A stretch of 64,000 bases of DNA from Pandoraea bronchicola (lineage in GTDB: Bacteria; Pseudomonadota; Gammaproteobacteria; Burkholderiales; Burkholderiaceae): assembly GCF_902459805.1 (NCBI RefSeq), contig NZ_CABPST010000001.1, forward strand, positions 558,001-622,000, read 5' to 3'. The translations under genes were made by a program, and so were the position numbers. Positions 10,194 through 19,757 of the stretch are shown one piece after another (within the stretch, counting starts at the first letter, position 1; every line of letters starts with the position of its first letter). The notes beneath the pieces are model-generated. The model saw only the letters and a program-made list of their open reading frames with translations, searched no databases and had not been told where the DNA came from.

Positions 10194-11444
10194 CTACGCC
10201 GATGCGACGCCCAGTCCCGCCGCTTCAACGGCCTCGATTCTTGCGGCCTGCACAGCATCGCGAATCTTCGCAGGATTGTCGGCGTACTGACGAGCGACAG
10301 CGCCTGCATCGATACTGCGCGCCGCAGTGAGCGCAGCCATCAACCTCTCCCGCTGCGGATAAGGCGCGGTTGCGAAATCGCCGCCGCGTCCGCGCGCATC
10401 GGCCTCGCAAGCCTGCAGCACTTCAACGAACCGGTCGGGCTTGCGCAAGGCATCGCACCGTTCCAGCAAACGCACCAGCGCCGCCGCCCCGAACTTCTGG
10501 CTGCCGTGGATGTTTCCGTGCTCGCGCGCAACCACCTGCGCCAGCTCGCGGCATTCGACCGGCACACGCAAACGCGCACACAACGGCCCGAGCAATCCGA
10601 CACTACGCCCCTCATGCCCGAGGTGACGCGGCAACACGTCCTCTGGCGTCGTGCCTTTGCCGAGATCGTGCGTGAGCGCGGCAAAGCGCACCGGCAACGA
10701 ATAGCCCTGCCGCGCGGCGTAGTCGATCACCATCATCACATGCACGCCGGTGTCGACTTCGGGATGAAAATCGGCGCGCTGCGGCACGCCCCACAACTGG
10801 GCCAGCTCGGGAAGAATGCGCTCGAGCGCGCCCGCCGCACGCAACACGTCGAACATGCGCGACGGCTGGCGCTCCATCAGCCCGCGTGAAATTTCCTGCC
10901 AGACACGCTCGGCAACCAGCGCGTCGACTTCGCCGTTGGCCGTCATCTCGCGCATGAGGGCAAGCGTTTCGTCAGCGACGCCGAAGTCCGTGAAGCGCGC
11001 GGCAAACCGGGCGCAACGCAGAATCCGCACCGGATCTTCCGCGAAAGCTGCGCCAACGTGCCGGAACACCCTCGCTTCGAGATCGCGCTTGCCGCCGTAG
11101 GGATCGACCAGTTCGTCCGACAGACTGTCGTCGGGCATGACTTCGCGCGCCATCGCGTTGATGGTGAAGTCGCGCCGCACGAGATCTTCTTCCAGCGTGA
11201 CTTCCGGGGCGAAATAGAAAGAAAAGCCGTGATAGCCGCGAGCCGTCTTGCGCTCCGTGCGTGCGAGCGCGTATTCGGCACGGGTTTGGGGATGGAGAAA
11301 CACCGGAAAGTCGCGCCCGACCGGTTTGAAGCCCCGCCGCACCATTTCCTCGGGGGTCGCGCCGACCACCACGTAGTCGCGATCCTTGACGGGCAGTCCC
11401 AGCATGGCGTCGCGAATCGCGCCGCCGACAGCGTAAATCTTCAT
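10194..11444 (-). CDS. cca: Multifunctional CCA tRNA nucleotidyltransferase
   Basis: This enzyme adds or repairs the 3'-CCA of tRNA. The 416-residue protein opens with the class II nucleotidyltransferase motifs GGAIRD and D-R-D (Asp21, Asp23 metal ligands), followed by the RRDFTINAMA segment. A C-terminal HD phosphohydrolase domain (HDLGKG) marks the multifunctional gammaproteobacterial/betaproteobacterial type with added phosphatase/phosphodiesterase activity. The ATG giving MKIYAVGG overlaps the stop of the upstream GST gene in an ATGA. The much longer open frame upstream of it is the GST gene read out of phase. Confidence 0.95.
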   Translation of the reverse strand: MKIYAVGGAIRDAMLGLPVKDRDYVVVGATPEEMVRRGFKPVGRDFPVFLHPQTRAEYALARTERKTARGYHGFSFYFAPEVTLEEDLVRRDFTINAMAREVMPDDSLSDELVDPYGGKRDLEARVFRHVGAAFAEDPVRILRCARFAARFTDFGVADETLALMREMTANGEVDALVAERVWQEISRGLMERQPSRMFDVLRAAGALERILPELAQLWGVPQRADFHPEVDTGVHVMMVIDYAARQGYSLPVRFAALTHDLGKGTTPEDVLPRHLGHEGRSVGLLGPLCARLRVPVECRELAQVVAREHGNIHGSQKFGAAALVRLLERCDALRKPDRFVEVLQACEADARGRGGDFATAPYPQRERLMAALTAARSIDAGAVARQYADNPAKIRDAVQAARIEAVEAAGLGVASA

Positions 11445-12085
11445 GGACGCACGTCGTAATAAGCAATGCTCACCGTCTCGGCACGCCCCGCAGCCACCCA
11501 TGCCTGCACGGCAGCCACCTCGCGGATGCGGTCGGCATACGCCTGTGCGTGCGCCGACAACGACGGCTCGAAGGTCGCAAAGCGCATCACCACCGGCGCA
11601 TAGAACGCGTCGGCAATGGTGAAGTCGCCGAACAGGAACGGGCCTTCGTAACGCGCGAGGCAATCTTCCCAGATGGCTTCGACACGACGGATGTCGGCCA
11701 GCGCCTCGGGCGTCGCGCCCGCGCCCGGCCAATGCGCACCGAGGTTCATCCACATGTTTGTGCGCAACGCGGTAAAACCGCTGTGCATCTCGGCACAGAT
11801 ACTACGCGCATGAGCCCGCGCCTCGCGCGACTTCGGCCACAGCGGCAGATGCGGATAGCTCTCGGCCAGGTATTCGCAGATGGCCAGCGAGTCCCAGACG
11901 GTAATACCGTTGTCGATCAGGCACGGCACTTTGCCCGTGGGGGAATAGCGCAGGATCTGCTCGCGAGTGTCGGGCTGCGCGAGCCAGACGTTCTGCGCTT
12001 CGAACGCGATGCCGAAGTGCTTGAGCACAACCCATGGACGCATCGACCATGACGAGTATTTTTTGTTGGCGATGATCAGTTGCAT
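11441..12085 (-). CDS. Glutathione S-transferase family protein
   Basis: A 214-residue protein with a thioredoxin-like N-terminal domain (SSWSMRPWVVLKHFGI, then the GSH-site segment GKVPCLIDNGITVWDSLAI) and an all-helical C-terminal GST domain ending FTIADAFYAPVVMRF. The likely role is glutathione conjugation or a related thiol reaction in the cytoplasm. The start is the ATG giving MQLIIANK; 39 further open codons upstream lack family similarity. It overlaps cca by 4 bases and follows the NDUFA9-like gene by 61 bases. Confidence 0.9.
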   Translation of the reverse strand: MQLIIANKKYSSWSMRPWVVLKHFGIAFEAQNVWLAQPDTREQILRYSPTGKVPCLIDNGITVWDSLAICEYLAESYPHLPLWPKSREARAHARSICAEMHSGFTALRTNMWMNLGAHWPGAGATPEALADIRRVEAIWEDCLARYEGPFLFGDFTIADAFYAPVVMRFATFEPSLSAHAQAYADRIREVAAVQAWVAAGRAETVSIAYYDVRP

Positions 12086-12146
12086 GAGGACATTCCTTGC
12101 GTGCGTCGCGGGGGTTGCCGCGCGCCTGATGGGGAAGAGTGAAACG

Positions 12147-13097
12147 TCAGCGCCCCGCGGTGCGCCGGTAATCCGCCAGACGCCGCTCCCAGTTGTCGCC
12201 ACCGAGATAATCGACGGCGATTTCGAGCCCGTTCAGCGTGAGTCCGAGTTCGGGGGCCGGCGGGCCGCTCATGACATTGTCGACCCGCATCGAGTCGAGA
12301 TTGTCACGCGTGATGATCGGCTCGCCTGGCAACCTCTCGAAGATCGCTGCCTGCAAACGCGCAGTGCTGTCCGGCAACGGCAGAATCGGTCGCTCACAAC
12401 CGCACGCCGCACCGGCAAAGCGCACCAGCGCTTCGAGCGTGTAGACGTCTGGGCCGCCTAGTTCGTAGGTCTTGCCAACGGTAGCGTCGTTATCAAGTGC
12501 GCCCGCGAAGGCTTGCGCAACGTCCGTCACATAAATCGGCTGAAAGCGGGCCTTGGCGCACGCAAGCGGCACCACCGGCAAACGCCGTTGCAGCTTTGCG
12601 AACGTATTCAGGAAGTTGTCGCCCGGACCGAACACCACCGACGGACGGAAAATCGTGACAGGGATGCCCGTCGCGCGAATCGCCACCTCGCCATCGCCCT
12701 TGGAGCGTTGATACATGCTCGGGCCGTTGGAATCGGCGCCGAGTGCGCTCATATGGATGAGGCGGTCGATGCCACGGTCGCTGCATGCCTGCGCGATCTT
12801 GCGCGGCAGCTCCACGTGAGCACGGGCGAACGCGCGGCCATAGGGCGTGCCCCGGTCGCTGTGCAGAATACCCACGAGATTGATGACGGCATCACAACCC
12901 GCGATGACGCGCTCCAGCGCGCGCGGGTCGTGCACGTCGCACTCGACGAGTTCCACACCAGGCAACACGCCAAGCGCCTTGGCCGCCTCGACGCGTCGCG
13001 TCGGCAAACGCACGGCGTGTCCCAGGGTCACCAGCCGGGCTACCAGATGGCTGCCGATAAAGCCGGTGCCACCGACGACACAAACGTTATAGCGCAT
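12147..13097 (-). CDS. Complex I NDUFA9 subunit family protein (NAD(P)H-binding, SDR-a type)
   Basis: The 316-residue extended-SDR protein has the Rossmann motif GGTGFIGSH at residues 9-17, FRPSVVFGPGDNFLN in the middle, and the family pattern NDUFA9/YlbE-like. These bacterial homologues bind NAD(P) but lack a proven reaction. It lies 39 bases downstream of the lytic transglycosylase gene, an arrangement I take as one operon. Confidence 0.88.
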   Translation of the reverse strand: MRYNVCVVGGTGFIGSHLVARLVTLGHAVRLPTRRVEAAKALGVLPGVELVECDVHDPRALERVIAGCDAVINLVGILHSDRGTPYGRAFARAHVELPRKIAQACSDRGIDRLIHMSALGADSNGPSMYQRSKGDGEVAIRATGIPVTIFRPSVVFGPGDNFLNTFAKLQRRLPVVPLACAKARFQPIYVTDVAQAFAGALDNDATVGKTYELGGPDVYTLEALVRFAGAACGCERPILPLPDSTARLQAAIFERLPGEPIITRDNLDSMRVDNVMSGPPAPELGLTLNGLEIAVDYLGGDNWERRLADYRRTAGR

Positions 13098-13136
13098 GCG
13101 TCACCTCCGCGTCATGACTGTGGGACTGCGGCCCCG

Positions 13137-15143
13137 TCACTGGGGCAAGATCACGCCGAGCCGCTCCTTGAGCGATTGCGGACGGCCCGTGATCACGGCC
13201 GAGTAATACGTCGTGTTCGACAGCACGTTCTCGACATACGTGCGCGTCTCGTTGAACGGAATGGTTTCGGCGAAGATCGCCCCCTCGACCGGACGGTCCA
13301 GCGTGGAGCGCCACGTGCGGGGCCGCCCCGGGCCAGCGTTGTAACCAGCGGACGCCAGCACGGCCGAGCCGTCGAACTTATTGTAGATATCCGACAGATA
13401 GCTGGTACCCAGACGGATATTGGTATCGATGTCGTGCATCATGCCGGGCTGGTAATCCATGCCGATCTGCTTGGCGACCATCTTCGCGGTGGCTGGCATG
13501 ACCTGCATCAGGCCGCCGGCGCCGGCCGACGATCGCGCATTGATAATGAAACGCGACTCCTGACGGATCAGGCCGTACGCCCACGCCTCGTCCAGATCGA
13601 CGGCAGCCGCCAGCGGCTCCACCTTGCTGCGGAACGGCATCAGATAGCGCAACGTGAAGTCGTGCTCGGCCTTCGTGCGATCCGCGGTGTTGACGGCGCG
13701 GTCGAACAGCTCGATGCTGTTGGCATACTGCGCGGCGGCGATCAACTGACGATCCGTCATGTTGCGCAGTTCCCAGTTCCACTCGCGATTGCCTTCGAAA
13801 CGCAGGCCCAGATCGTAGAACTTGGCCGCACGCTGAAAGCCGGGGTTCGCGCGGTTCGCGTCGATCTCCGCCTTGGTGACGGTCGTGCGCGGGGGCAGCG
13901 ACGTCTTGTTGCCCAGCTCCTCGTTCGCCAGTTGGCCGTAGAAGTTCGTCTGCATGGCGATCTTCTGGAACTGCGCGCGGGCGGCGTCGCCCTGCCCGGC
14001 TTCGCGCAATGCGCGGCCGTACCAATACGTCCAGACGCCATCTTCGCGCAACGCTGCGGGCATCGCTTCGATCCCGGTACGCACGAGATTCCAGTCGCCT
14101 GCGCGCAGTGCCGCGCGAATCTTCCATTCCTGCGCCGTGTTCGAGAGCTTGGCACTACCGGCCTGACGGTACCAACTGATGGCCATCGGATTCTGCGACA
14201 GCGCGCCGCGCATGCCGATCGCGCCCCAGCCGATCGCGCGCTCGTCCTGCGACAGGCTACCGGCCACGCTCGAGAAGCTGCTTGCGGCGAGCATGGCATC
14301 GCTGCGGGCCATGCGCACGACGGCGAGCAGCGCGAGCTGGCGCGACGCCTCCGTGCCGTCGACACCGCGCGCGAGAATCTGCGCCGGGCGCGTCGCCGCC
14401 ATATCGAGCAGGCTGTCGTCCGGACGCACCGCACCGAGTGCGTCGGCAATCTGCTTGCCCAGCGAGGTGTAGTTTTCCTCGTACGCCAGACGAATCTGGT
14501 GCCAGACTTCCTTGCGGGGCAACTGGCCGCTTGCGGCCAGCGTATTGATCATGTCGACGCAGCCCTCGCCGTAGTACTTCGGCGTGGTCAGCAGATCGGT
14601 GGCAGCCTGCGTGACGTTCTCGCCACGTGCGGCACGCGACATCATCGCGTAGCACTTGACCTGCGTGTCGTCGTCGAGCACGAACTTCGGATACTCGGCG
14701 TCGAACGTCTGCCAGTCGTGGCGTTTGCCGAGCACCAGCAGCCAGTCGTTGCGCATGCGGTCGGCGATTGCCTGACCGTCATACGTGCGCAAGAAGGCGC
14801 GGATATCGTCGTCGGGCGTATCGATGAGCGCCTTGCCCGAGCGATCGAACATGCGCGACTTGATCTGGAAGTACCGGACGTACGACGGCACGTCGTAGTC
14901 GGTGAGCATGGCGGCGAGCGCCGTGGCGCGCGGCGCATCGTTGGCGCGCGCGGCTTCGCGCAGCTGCACGAAGATGTCGTCGGGCGAGCGTTGCGAGAGC
15001 GCGTCGGCAGATGTCGCCGAGCGGCTTGCCGCCGATTGCGCCTTGGGACGGCCGGTCGCCTGGGTCGTACTGCAAGCGACGAGCGCGGCAGCGGTCAGGG
15101 CGAGCGCAGCGGCGCGATATACTCGGGTCAAACGTTCTGACAT
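13137..15143 (-). CDS. Soluble lytic murein transglycosylase (lipoprotein)
   Basis: This enzyme cleaves peptidoglycan glycan strands to 1,6-anhydro products in the periplasm. The 668-residue product begins with a lipoprotein signal whose lipobox is LVAC (residues 21-24, lipidated Cys24). A long alpha-superhelical (Slt70-like U/L) region follows. The C-terminal SLT domain contains the catalytic glutamate in RQESRF and the GLMQVMPATA motif. I chose the ATG giving MSERLTRV because it creates the lipobox; the longer open frame upstream overlaps the divergent cyclo-ligase gene. It heads the minus-strand run to NDUFA9-like, GST and cca. Confidence 0.94.
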   Translation of the reverse strand: MSERLTRVYRAAALALTAAALVACSTTQATGRPKAQSAASRSATSADALSQRSPDDIFVQLREAARANDAPRATALAAMLTDYDVPSYVRYFQIKSRMFDRSGKALIDTPDDDIRAFLRTYDGQAIADRMRNDWLLVLGKRHDWQTFDAEYPKFVLDDDTQVKCYAMMSRAARGENVTQAATDLLTTPKYYGEGCVDMINTLAASGQLPRKEVWHQIRLAYEENYTSLGKQIADALGAVRPDDSLLDMAATRPAQILARGVDGTEASRQLALLAVVRMARSDAMLAASSFSSVAGSLSQDERAIGWGAIGMRGALSQNPMAISWYRQAGSAKLSNTAQEWKIRAALRAGDWNLVRTGIEAMPAALREDGVWTYWYGRALREAGQGDAARAQFQKIAMQTNFYGQLANEELGNKTSLPPRTTVTKAEIDANRANPGFQRAAKFYDLGLRFEGNREWNWELRNMTDRQLIAAAQYANSIELFDRAVNTADRTKAEHDFTLRYLMPFRSKVEPLAAAVDLDEAWAYGLIRQESRFIINARSSAGAGGLMQVMPATAKMVAKQIGMDYQPGMMHDIDTNIRLGTSYLSDIYNKFDGSAVLASAGYNAGPGRPRTWRSTLDRPVEGAIFAETIPFNETRTYVENVLSNTTYYSAVITGRPQSLKERLGVILPQ

Positions 15144-15226
15144 CTTCGGGGAGCGTCGGTTAAAAAGTGGATTCAAGCATAGCACGGGACCCCGCCCAAT
15201 CGGCGGCCCAAACCGCCGGAAATGGG

Positions 15227-15817
15227 ATGGAATCAACCACCGGGAAAGCACGTTTGCGCAAGGCATTGCTCGACGAGCGCGCCACGCTCGCCGGACGCGA
15301 AGCGCGCGATGCCGCGCTCGCTGCACGGCTGGGCGATGAACTGTCGCGCCGCGCGCCGCGCTGTGTGGGCTTTTACTGGCCGATTCAGGGCGAATTCGAT
15401 GCCCGCGCGGTCGTCTCGGCATGGCTCGCCCAGGCGTCCCCCGAGGCACCTCGTCTGGCCGCGCTGCCGGTGGTCACCGCCCCGGCCACGCCACTCGTCT
15501 TCCACCGCTGGACGCCGGCCACGCCCATGAAGGAAGGCCGCTACCGCATTCCGGTACCTGCCGACGCCGACGTGCTGGTGCCCGACCTGCTGCTGGTGCC
15601 CTGTGTAGGTTTTACTCGCGATGGCCTGCGACTGGGCTACGGCGGCGGCTTCTACGACCGTACCCTGCATTCGATGACACCCTCCCCGCAAACGCTCGGC
15701 ATCGCCTACGACGCGCTCGAGATCGAACACCTCAGCGCCGAAGCCCATGATCTGGCGCTCGACGCCATCGTGACGGAATCCGCCACCTTTGCACGCCCTC
15801 GCGGCACCCATCGCTAA
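15227..15817 (+). CDS. fau: 5-formyltetrahydrofolate cyclo-ligase
   Basis: This ATP-dependent enzyme converts 5-formyl-THF to 5,10-methenyl-THF. The 196-residue form starts MESTTGKARLRKALL, placing the KxxLR-type region where the family has it. The C-terminal ATP-site motif LGYGGGFYDRTL is clear. A GTG 20 codons upstream (15167) is in frame but would leave only 23 bases to the divergent transglycosylase gene, so I prefer the ATG; the start is uncertain. The stop is three bases before pxpB, so the four genes up to pxpA form one operon. Confidence 0.92.
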   Translation: MESTTGKARLRKALLDERATLAGREARDAALAARLGDELSRRAPRCVGFYWPIQGEFDARAVVSAWLAQASPEAPRLAALPVVTAPATPLVFHRWTPATPMKEGRYRIPVPADADVLVPDLLLVPCVGFTRDGLRLGYGGGFYDRTLHSMTPSPQTLGIAYDALEIEHLSAEAHDLALDAIVTESATFARPRGTHR

Positions 15818-15820
15818 TCC

Positions 15821-16474
15821 ATGACAACGCTCAAGATTCTGCCGCTCGGCGACAGTGCGCTCGTGTGCGAGGCGGGTGCCACGCCTACGCTTGCCACGCA
15901 GCGCCGCGTCTGGCACGTAGCCGCCCTCGCCCGCGAGTGGCCCGACGTGCGCGAAGTCGTGCCGGGCATGAACAACCTCACGCTGCTGTTCGACCCGCTC
16001 ACCACCGACATCGACGTGCTGGGCGAGCGCCTGCGCGACGCCTGGCAGACGCAGCCGGCCGCCGGGGAGGTTGGACGCGACATTGAGATCCCCGTTCACT
16101 ACGGCGGCCAGCACGGCCCGGATCTGGCTGACGTTGCCAAACTTGCGCGTCTTCAGCCGAAGACCGTCGTACAGCGGCACACCGCACCGGAATACATCGT
16201 CTATTTTCTCGGTTTCCAGCCGGGCTTCGCCTATCTTGGCGGCCTCGACGATTCGATCGCCACGCCCCGCCGCGCCGAGCCGAGACTGTCGGTGCCGGCC
16301 GGCTCCGTGGGCATCGGCGGCAATCAGACCGGCATCTATCCACTCACCTCGCCCGGGGGCTGGCAGATCATCGGCCACACCTCGAGCGCCCTGTTCGACC
16401 CCGCCGCGACCCCGCCCGCCTTACTGGCCCCGGGCGATCGCGTGCGCTTCACTATCGCGAGTCTCGACCTGTGA
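15821..16474 (+). CDS. pxpB: 5-oxoprolinase subunit PxpB
   Basis: PxpABC hydrolyses 5-oxoproline (pyroglutamate) to glutamate with ATP. The 217-residue PxpB (KipI family) has the diagnostic LGFQPGFAYLGGLD and PAGSVGIGGNQTGIYP stretches. Its stop overlaps the GTG start of pxpC by 4 bases (GTGA), indicating translational coupling and a stoichiometric B-C complex. Confidence 0.95.
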   Translation: MTTLKILPLGDSALVCEAGATPTLATQRRVWHVAALAREWPDVREVVPGMNNLTLLFDPLTTDIDVLGERLRDAWQTQPAAGEVGRDIEIPVHYGGQHGPDLADVAKLARLQPKTVVQRHTAPEYIVYFLGFQPGFAYLGGLDDSIATPRRAEPRLSVPAGSVGIGGNQTGIYPLTSPGGWQIIGHTSSALFDPAATPPALLAPGDRVRFTIASLDL

Positions 16475-17481
16475 TCGACATCCAGCGTGCCGGCCTGCTC
16501 ACCACGGTTCAGGATCTGGGCCGTCCTCGACAGCGCGAATATGGCGTGGCCAGCGGCGGCGCCGTCGACTCACTCGCCTGCACCGTCGCCAACCGTCTCG
16601 TCGGCAACGACCTGAACGCCGCCACGCTCGAAATTACGATGGGGGCGTGCGTGCTGCGCTTTAGCGCTGCCACTCTCGTGGCGCTCACCGGCGCCGATTG
16701 TCACGCCGATCTCGACGGCACGCCCGTGTGGTCGTGGTGGCGTTTCCCCGTGGCGCGTGGCCAGACGCTGACACTGCGCCCGGCCCGCTTCGGCATGCGC
16801 ACCTATCTGGCCGTGGCTGGCGGCATCGACGTGCCCGAGACACTCGGCTCGCGCAGCACCGATCTGGCCGCCGGCTTTGGCGGCTTCGAAGGCCGTGCCT
16901 TGCGCGACGGCGACCGCATCGCCATCGGCCACGCCGGCGCCGCCGTGCGCCACGTCGAGCCGTTGGGGGTGCGTCCGCCGGTGTGGCTGTCCGACCCGCT
17001 GGCGCATCGCGTGCGCGTGTTGCCCGGTCCGGAATACGACGACTTCACCGCCGCCACGCACAAGCGTTTCTGGGAGAACCCTTGGCAGGTGACGCCCAAC
17101 AGCAATCGTATGGGCTACCGCCTGTCGGGACCGGAGCCGCTCGAGCGCAAGAAGAATCGCAGTCACGATCTGCTCTCGCACGGCGTGCTGCCGGGCGTGA
17201 TTCAGGTGCCGCCGTCGGGGCAGCCGATCATATTGCTGGCCGACGCTCAGACCACTGGCGGATACCCCAAAATCGGCACCGTCATCAGCGCCGACCTGTG
17301 GCGGCTCGGACAGGCGAGGCTCGGCGGCACCCTCTATTTCTCGGAATGCAGCGCCGCCGAAGCGCGCGAGGCACTGCGTGAACAGTTACGTTATCTTGCC
17401 CAGATCGAGCGCGCGCTAGCGTGGCACGATCGCGGCATTCTGAATACACCGCGGGTACCGGCCATCACGCGCAAGCGCTGA
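16471..17481 (+). CDS. pxpC: 5-oxoprolinase subunit PxpC
   Basis: The 336-residue PxpC (KipA / biotin-dependent carboxyltransferase-like family) shows [20 protein letters not shown] near the N-terminus and the conserved [19 protein letters not shown] and [15 protein letters not shown] blocks. It starts with GTG inside the pxpB stop. The partner subunits PxpB and PxpA flank it, so this is the oxoprolinase form and not an allophanate hydrolase. Confidence 0.95.
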   Translation: MIDIQRAGLLTTVQDLGRPRQREYGVASGGAVDSLACTVANRLVGNDLNAATLEITMGACVLRFSAATLVALTGADCHADLDGTPVWSWWRFPVARGQTLTLRPARFGMRTYLAVAGGIDVPETLGSRSTDLAAGFGGFEGRALRDGDRIAIGHAGAAVRHVEPLGVRPPVWLSDPLAHRVRVLPGPEYDDFTAATHKRFWENPWQVTPNSNRMGYRLSGPEPLERKKNRSHDLLSHGVLPGVIQVPPSGQPIILLADAQTTGGYPKIGTVISADLWRLGQARLGGTLYFSECSAAEAREALREQLRYLAQIERALAWHDRGILNTPRVPAITRKR

Positions 17482-17521
17482 CATTGCGCACACGCGGCGG
17501 CATGCCCCGGCAGGAGAATCC

Positions 17522-18265
17522 ATGATGAAGATCGATCTGAATGTCGACCTCGGCGAAGGTTGCGATGACGACGAGGCGCTGCTCGCCCTGGTCAGCTCGG
17601 CCAATGTGGCCTGCGGCTGGCACGCGGGCGACGCCGGCACGATGCAGCAGGTAGTGCGCTGGGCGCTGAAGAATGGCGTCGCCATCGGCGCGCACCCGAG
17701 CTTCCCCGACCGCGAGAATTTCGGCCGCACCGAAATGCAGCTCCCGCTCGACGAGGTTCGCGCGGGCATGCTGTATCAGATCGGCGCACTCGCCGCGATG
17801 GTCAGGGCGCAAGGCGGCTGGCTCTCGCACGTCAAGCCGCACGGCGCGCTCTACAATCAGGCGGCGCGCGATCCGGCGCTGGCAGAGACGCTCGTCGAAG
17901 CGATTCGCGCGTTCGACACCGATCTGGCTGTCTTCGGGCTGGCGGGGGGTGAGTTGGTGAAGGCGGCGCGTGCCGCAGGCATGCAGGCTGTCGAGGAAGT
18001 CTTTGCCGACCGTGGCTACAATCCGGACGGTTCGCTCGTCAAACGCGGCACTCCCGGCGCCCTGATCGAGCGCGAGGAAGATGCGCTGGCGCAAACGCTG
18101 ATGATGGTGCGCGAGCAGCGCGTGCGCGCCATCGATGGCACGCTCGTGCCGATTCAGGCACAAACCGTCTGCCTGCATGGCGACGGCGAACACGCCGTGG
18201 CGTTCGCCCAACGCATTCGCCGCTTCCTGCTCGACGAAGGCATCGAGATCGCGCCGGTTCGATAA
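17522..18265 (+). CDS. pxpA: 5-oxoprolinase subunit PxpA
   Basis: The 247-residue PxpA (LamB/YcsF family) starts with [12 protein letters not shown], the family signature, and carries [10 protein letters not shown] in the middle. It completes the oxoprolinase set with pxpB and pxpC. Two adjacent ATG codons are available; the first is used here, and an AGGAGAAT ribosome site precedes both. A strong terminator follows. Confidence 0.95.
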   Translation: MMKIDLNVDLGEGCDDDEALLALVSSANVACGWHAGDAGTMQQVVRWALKNGVAIGAHPSFPDRENFGRTEMQLPLDEVRAGMLYQIGALAAMVRAQGGWLSHVKPHGALYNQAARDPALAETLVEAIRAFDTDLAVFGLAGGELVKAARAAGMQAVEEVFADRGYNPDGSLVKRGTPGALIEREEDALAQTLMMVREQRVRAIDGTLVPIQAQTVCLHGDGEHAVAFAQRIRRFLLDEGIEIAPVR

Positions 18266-18294
18266 TCCCGGCGCGCACCGTCGCACTCAAGTCA

Positions 18295-18330
18295 AACGCC
18301 GTCTGCGGGCATCCCCGGACGGCGTTTTCA
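18295..18330 (+). terminator. Rho-independent terminator after pxpA
   Basis: AACGCCGTC (18295-18303) and GACGGCGTT (18318-18326) are perfect 9-base arms with a 14-base loop. They are followed by a short T-run (GTTTTCATTT). It lies 30 bases beyond the pxpA stop and separates the operon from the convergent aminotransferase gene. Confidence 0.8.
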
Positions 18331-18428
18331 TTTGCGTTCGGATGCCGGTGTGCGCCGGCATCGTCGCGTCTCAGGGTGGCCCGGCGCACGGATCGCGCCA
18401 AGGCCGCCCCGCAGGCAGGCAACGTCGC

Positions 18429-19757
18429 TTACGCTGTCTCGCGAATGGCTTCTGCCACGATGCCGAACAGCTCGTCGAGTTGCGCTTCGCTCACGATGAG
18501 CGGCGGCGAGAACGCGAGGATATCGCCCGTGTAACGCACCAGTGCGCCCTTCTCGAAGCACTTGACGAACACCTCATGCGCGCGCGCGCCCGGTTTGCCG
18601 TCGCGGGTAGACATCTCGATACCGCCGACCAGCCCCAGATTACGAATGTCGATGACGTTCGGCAGATCGCGCAGACCGTGGATGGTCTTCTCGAAATACG
18701 GGGCGAGCTTCGCGGCGCGCTCGAACAGGCCGTCGTTCTTGTACACATCGAGTGCGGCGCAAGCCGCCGCCGCCGCGAGCGGATGACCCGAGTACGTATA
18801 GCCGTGGAAGAACTCGATGGCGCCCGTGTTACCGGCATCGACAATGGTGTCGTGCACGCCGGTCTTCACCGCAACGGCGCCCATCGGGACCGCCGCGTTA
18901 TTCACGCCCTTGGCCATCGTGATGATGTCCGGCGTTACGCCGAAGTACTGCGCGGCGAACGGCTTGCCCAGACGGCCGAGACCGGTGATGACTTCGTCGA
19001 AAATCAGCAGAATGCCGTGCTTGTCGCAAATCTCGCGCAGCTTTTGCAGATAGCCCTGCGGCGGCACCAGCACGCCAGTGGAGCCGGCGAGCGGTTCGAC
19101 GATCACGGCGGCGATGGTCGACGCATCGTGCAGCGTGACCAGACGCTCGAGTTCATCGGCCAGATGCGCACCCCACGTCGGCTGGCCCTTCGTGAACGCG
19201 GCTTCCTTGATGTTGAGCGTATGCGGCAGGTGATCGACAGCGGGCAGCAGTTGGCCCGAATAGGCCTTGCGGTTCGGCGAGATCCCGCCGACCGAAATAC
19301 CGCCGAAACCCACGCCGTGATAGCCGCGCTCGCGACCGATGAGGCGCGTGCGCTGACCTTCGCCACGGGCGCGGTGGTATGCGAGAGCGATCTTCAGTGC
19401 GGTGTCGACCGATTCGGACCCCGAGTTCGTGAAGAAGATGCGATCGAGCCCCTGCGGCGTGATGGCGGCGATCTTGCTCGCGGCTTCGAACGCCTTCGGG
19501 TGGCCCATCTGGAACGTCGGCGCAAAGTCCATTTCACCGGCTTGCTGACGGATCGCCTCGACGATCTCGGTGCGGCAGTGACCGGCGTTCACGCACCACA
19601 GACCGGCCGTTCCGTCGAGAATCTGGCGATTGTCCGACGAGGTGTAGTACATGCCCTCGGCCTTCACCAACAGGCGCGGCGAGCTTTTGAACTGACGGTT
19701 GTTCGTGAACGGCATCCAGAACGCCGTCATGTCGAGATTCAGGTCTTTCATGTTCAT
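18429..19757 (-). CDS. Omega-amino acid--pyruvate aminotransferase (beta-alanine type)
   Basis: This class III PLP aminotransferase of 442 residues is probably specific for beta-alanine or similar omega-amino acids with pyruvate as acceptor. Residues 112-115 (SGSE) bind PLP phosphate, Asp254-Glu255 pair with the pyridine nitrogen region, and Lys283 in MAKGVNNAAVPMG is the Schiff-base lysine. The N-terminal DMTAFWMPFTNNRQFK segment matches well-studied Pseudomonas omega-transaminases. It is transcribed away from a MocR regulator that probably controls it. Substrate is inferred from family likeness. Confidence 0.9.
   Translation of the reverse strand: MNMKDLNLDMTAFWMPFTNNRQFKSSPRLLVKAEGMYYTSSDNRQILDGTAGLWCVNAGHCRTEIVEAIRQQAGEMDFAPTFQMGHPKAFEAASKIAAITPQGLDRIFFTNSGSESVDTALKIALAYHRARGEGQRTRLIGRERGYHGVGFGGISVGGISPNRKAYSGQLLPAVDHLPHTLNIKEAAFTKGQPTWGAHLADELERLVTLHDASTIAAVIVEPLAGSTGVLVPPQGYLQKLREICDKHGILLIFDEVITGLGRLGKPFAAQYFGVTPDIITMAKGVNNAAVPMGAVAVKTGVHDTIVDAGNTGAIEFFHGYTYSGHPLAAAAACAALDVYKNDGLFERAAKLAPYFEKTIHGLRDLPNVIDIRNLGLVGGIEMSTRDGKPGARAHEVFVKCFEKGALVRYTGDILAFSPPLIVSEAQLDELFGIVAEAIRETA

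Noticed and set aside
10194-11753. A longer version of the cca product with a 103-residue N-terminal extension
   Set aside because: The extension is the GST gene read out of frame; MKIYAVGG is the invariant family start and overlaps the GST stop as ATGA.
12513-15140. An 875-codon open frame on the plus strand
   Set aside because: It runs antisense to the NDUFA9-like and lytic transglycosylase genes and has the Arg/His-rich composition of a shadow frame.
15167-15226. GTG start adding 20 residues to the cyclo-ligase
   Set aside because: It leaves only 23 bases to the divergent gene and adds residues not seen in the family; kept as an alternative start only.
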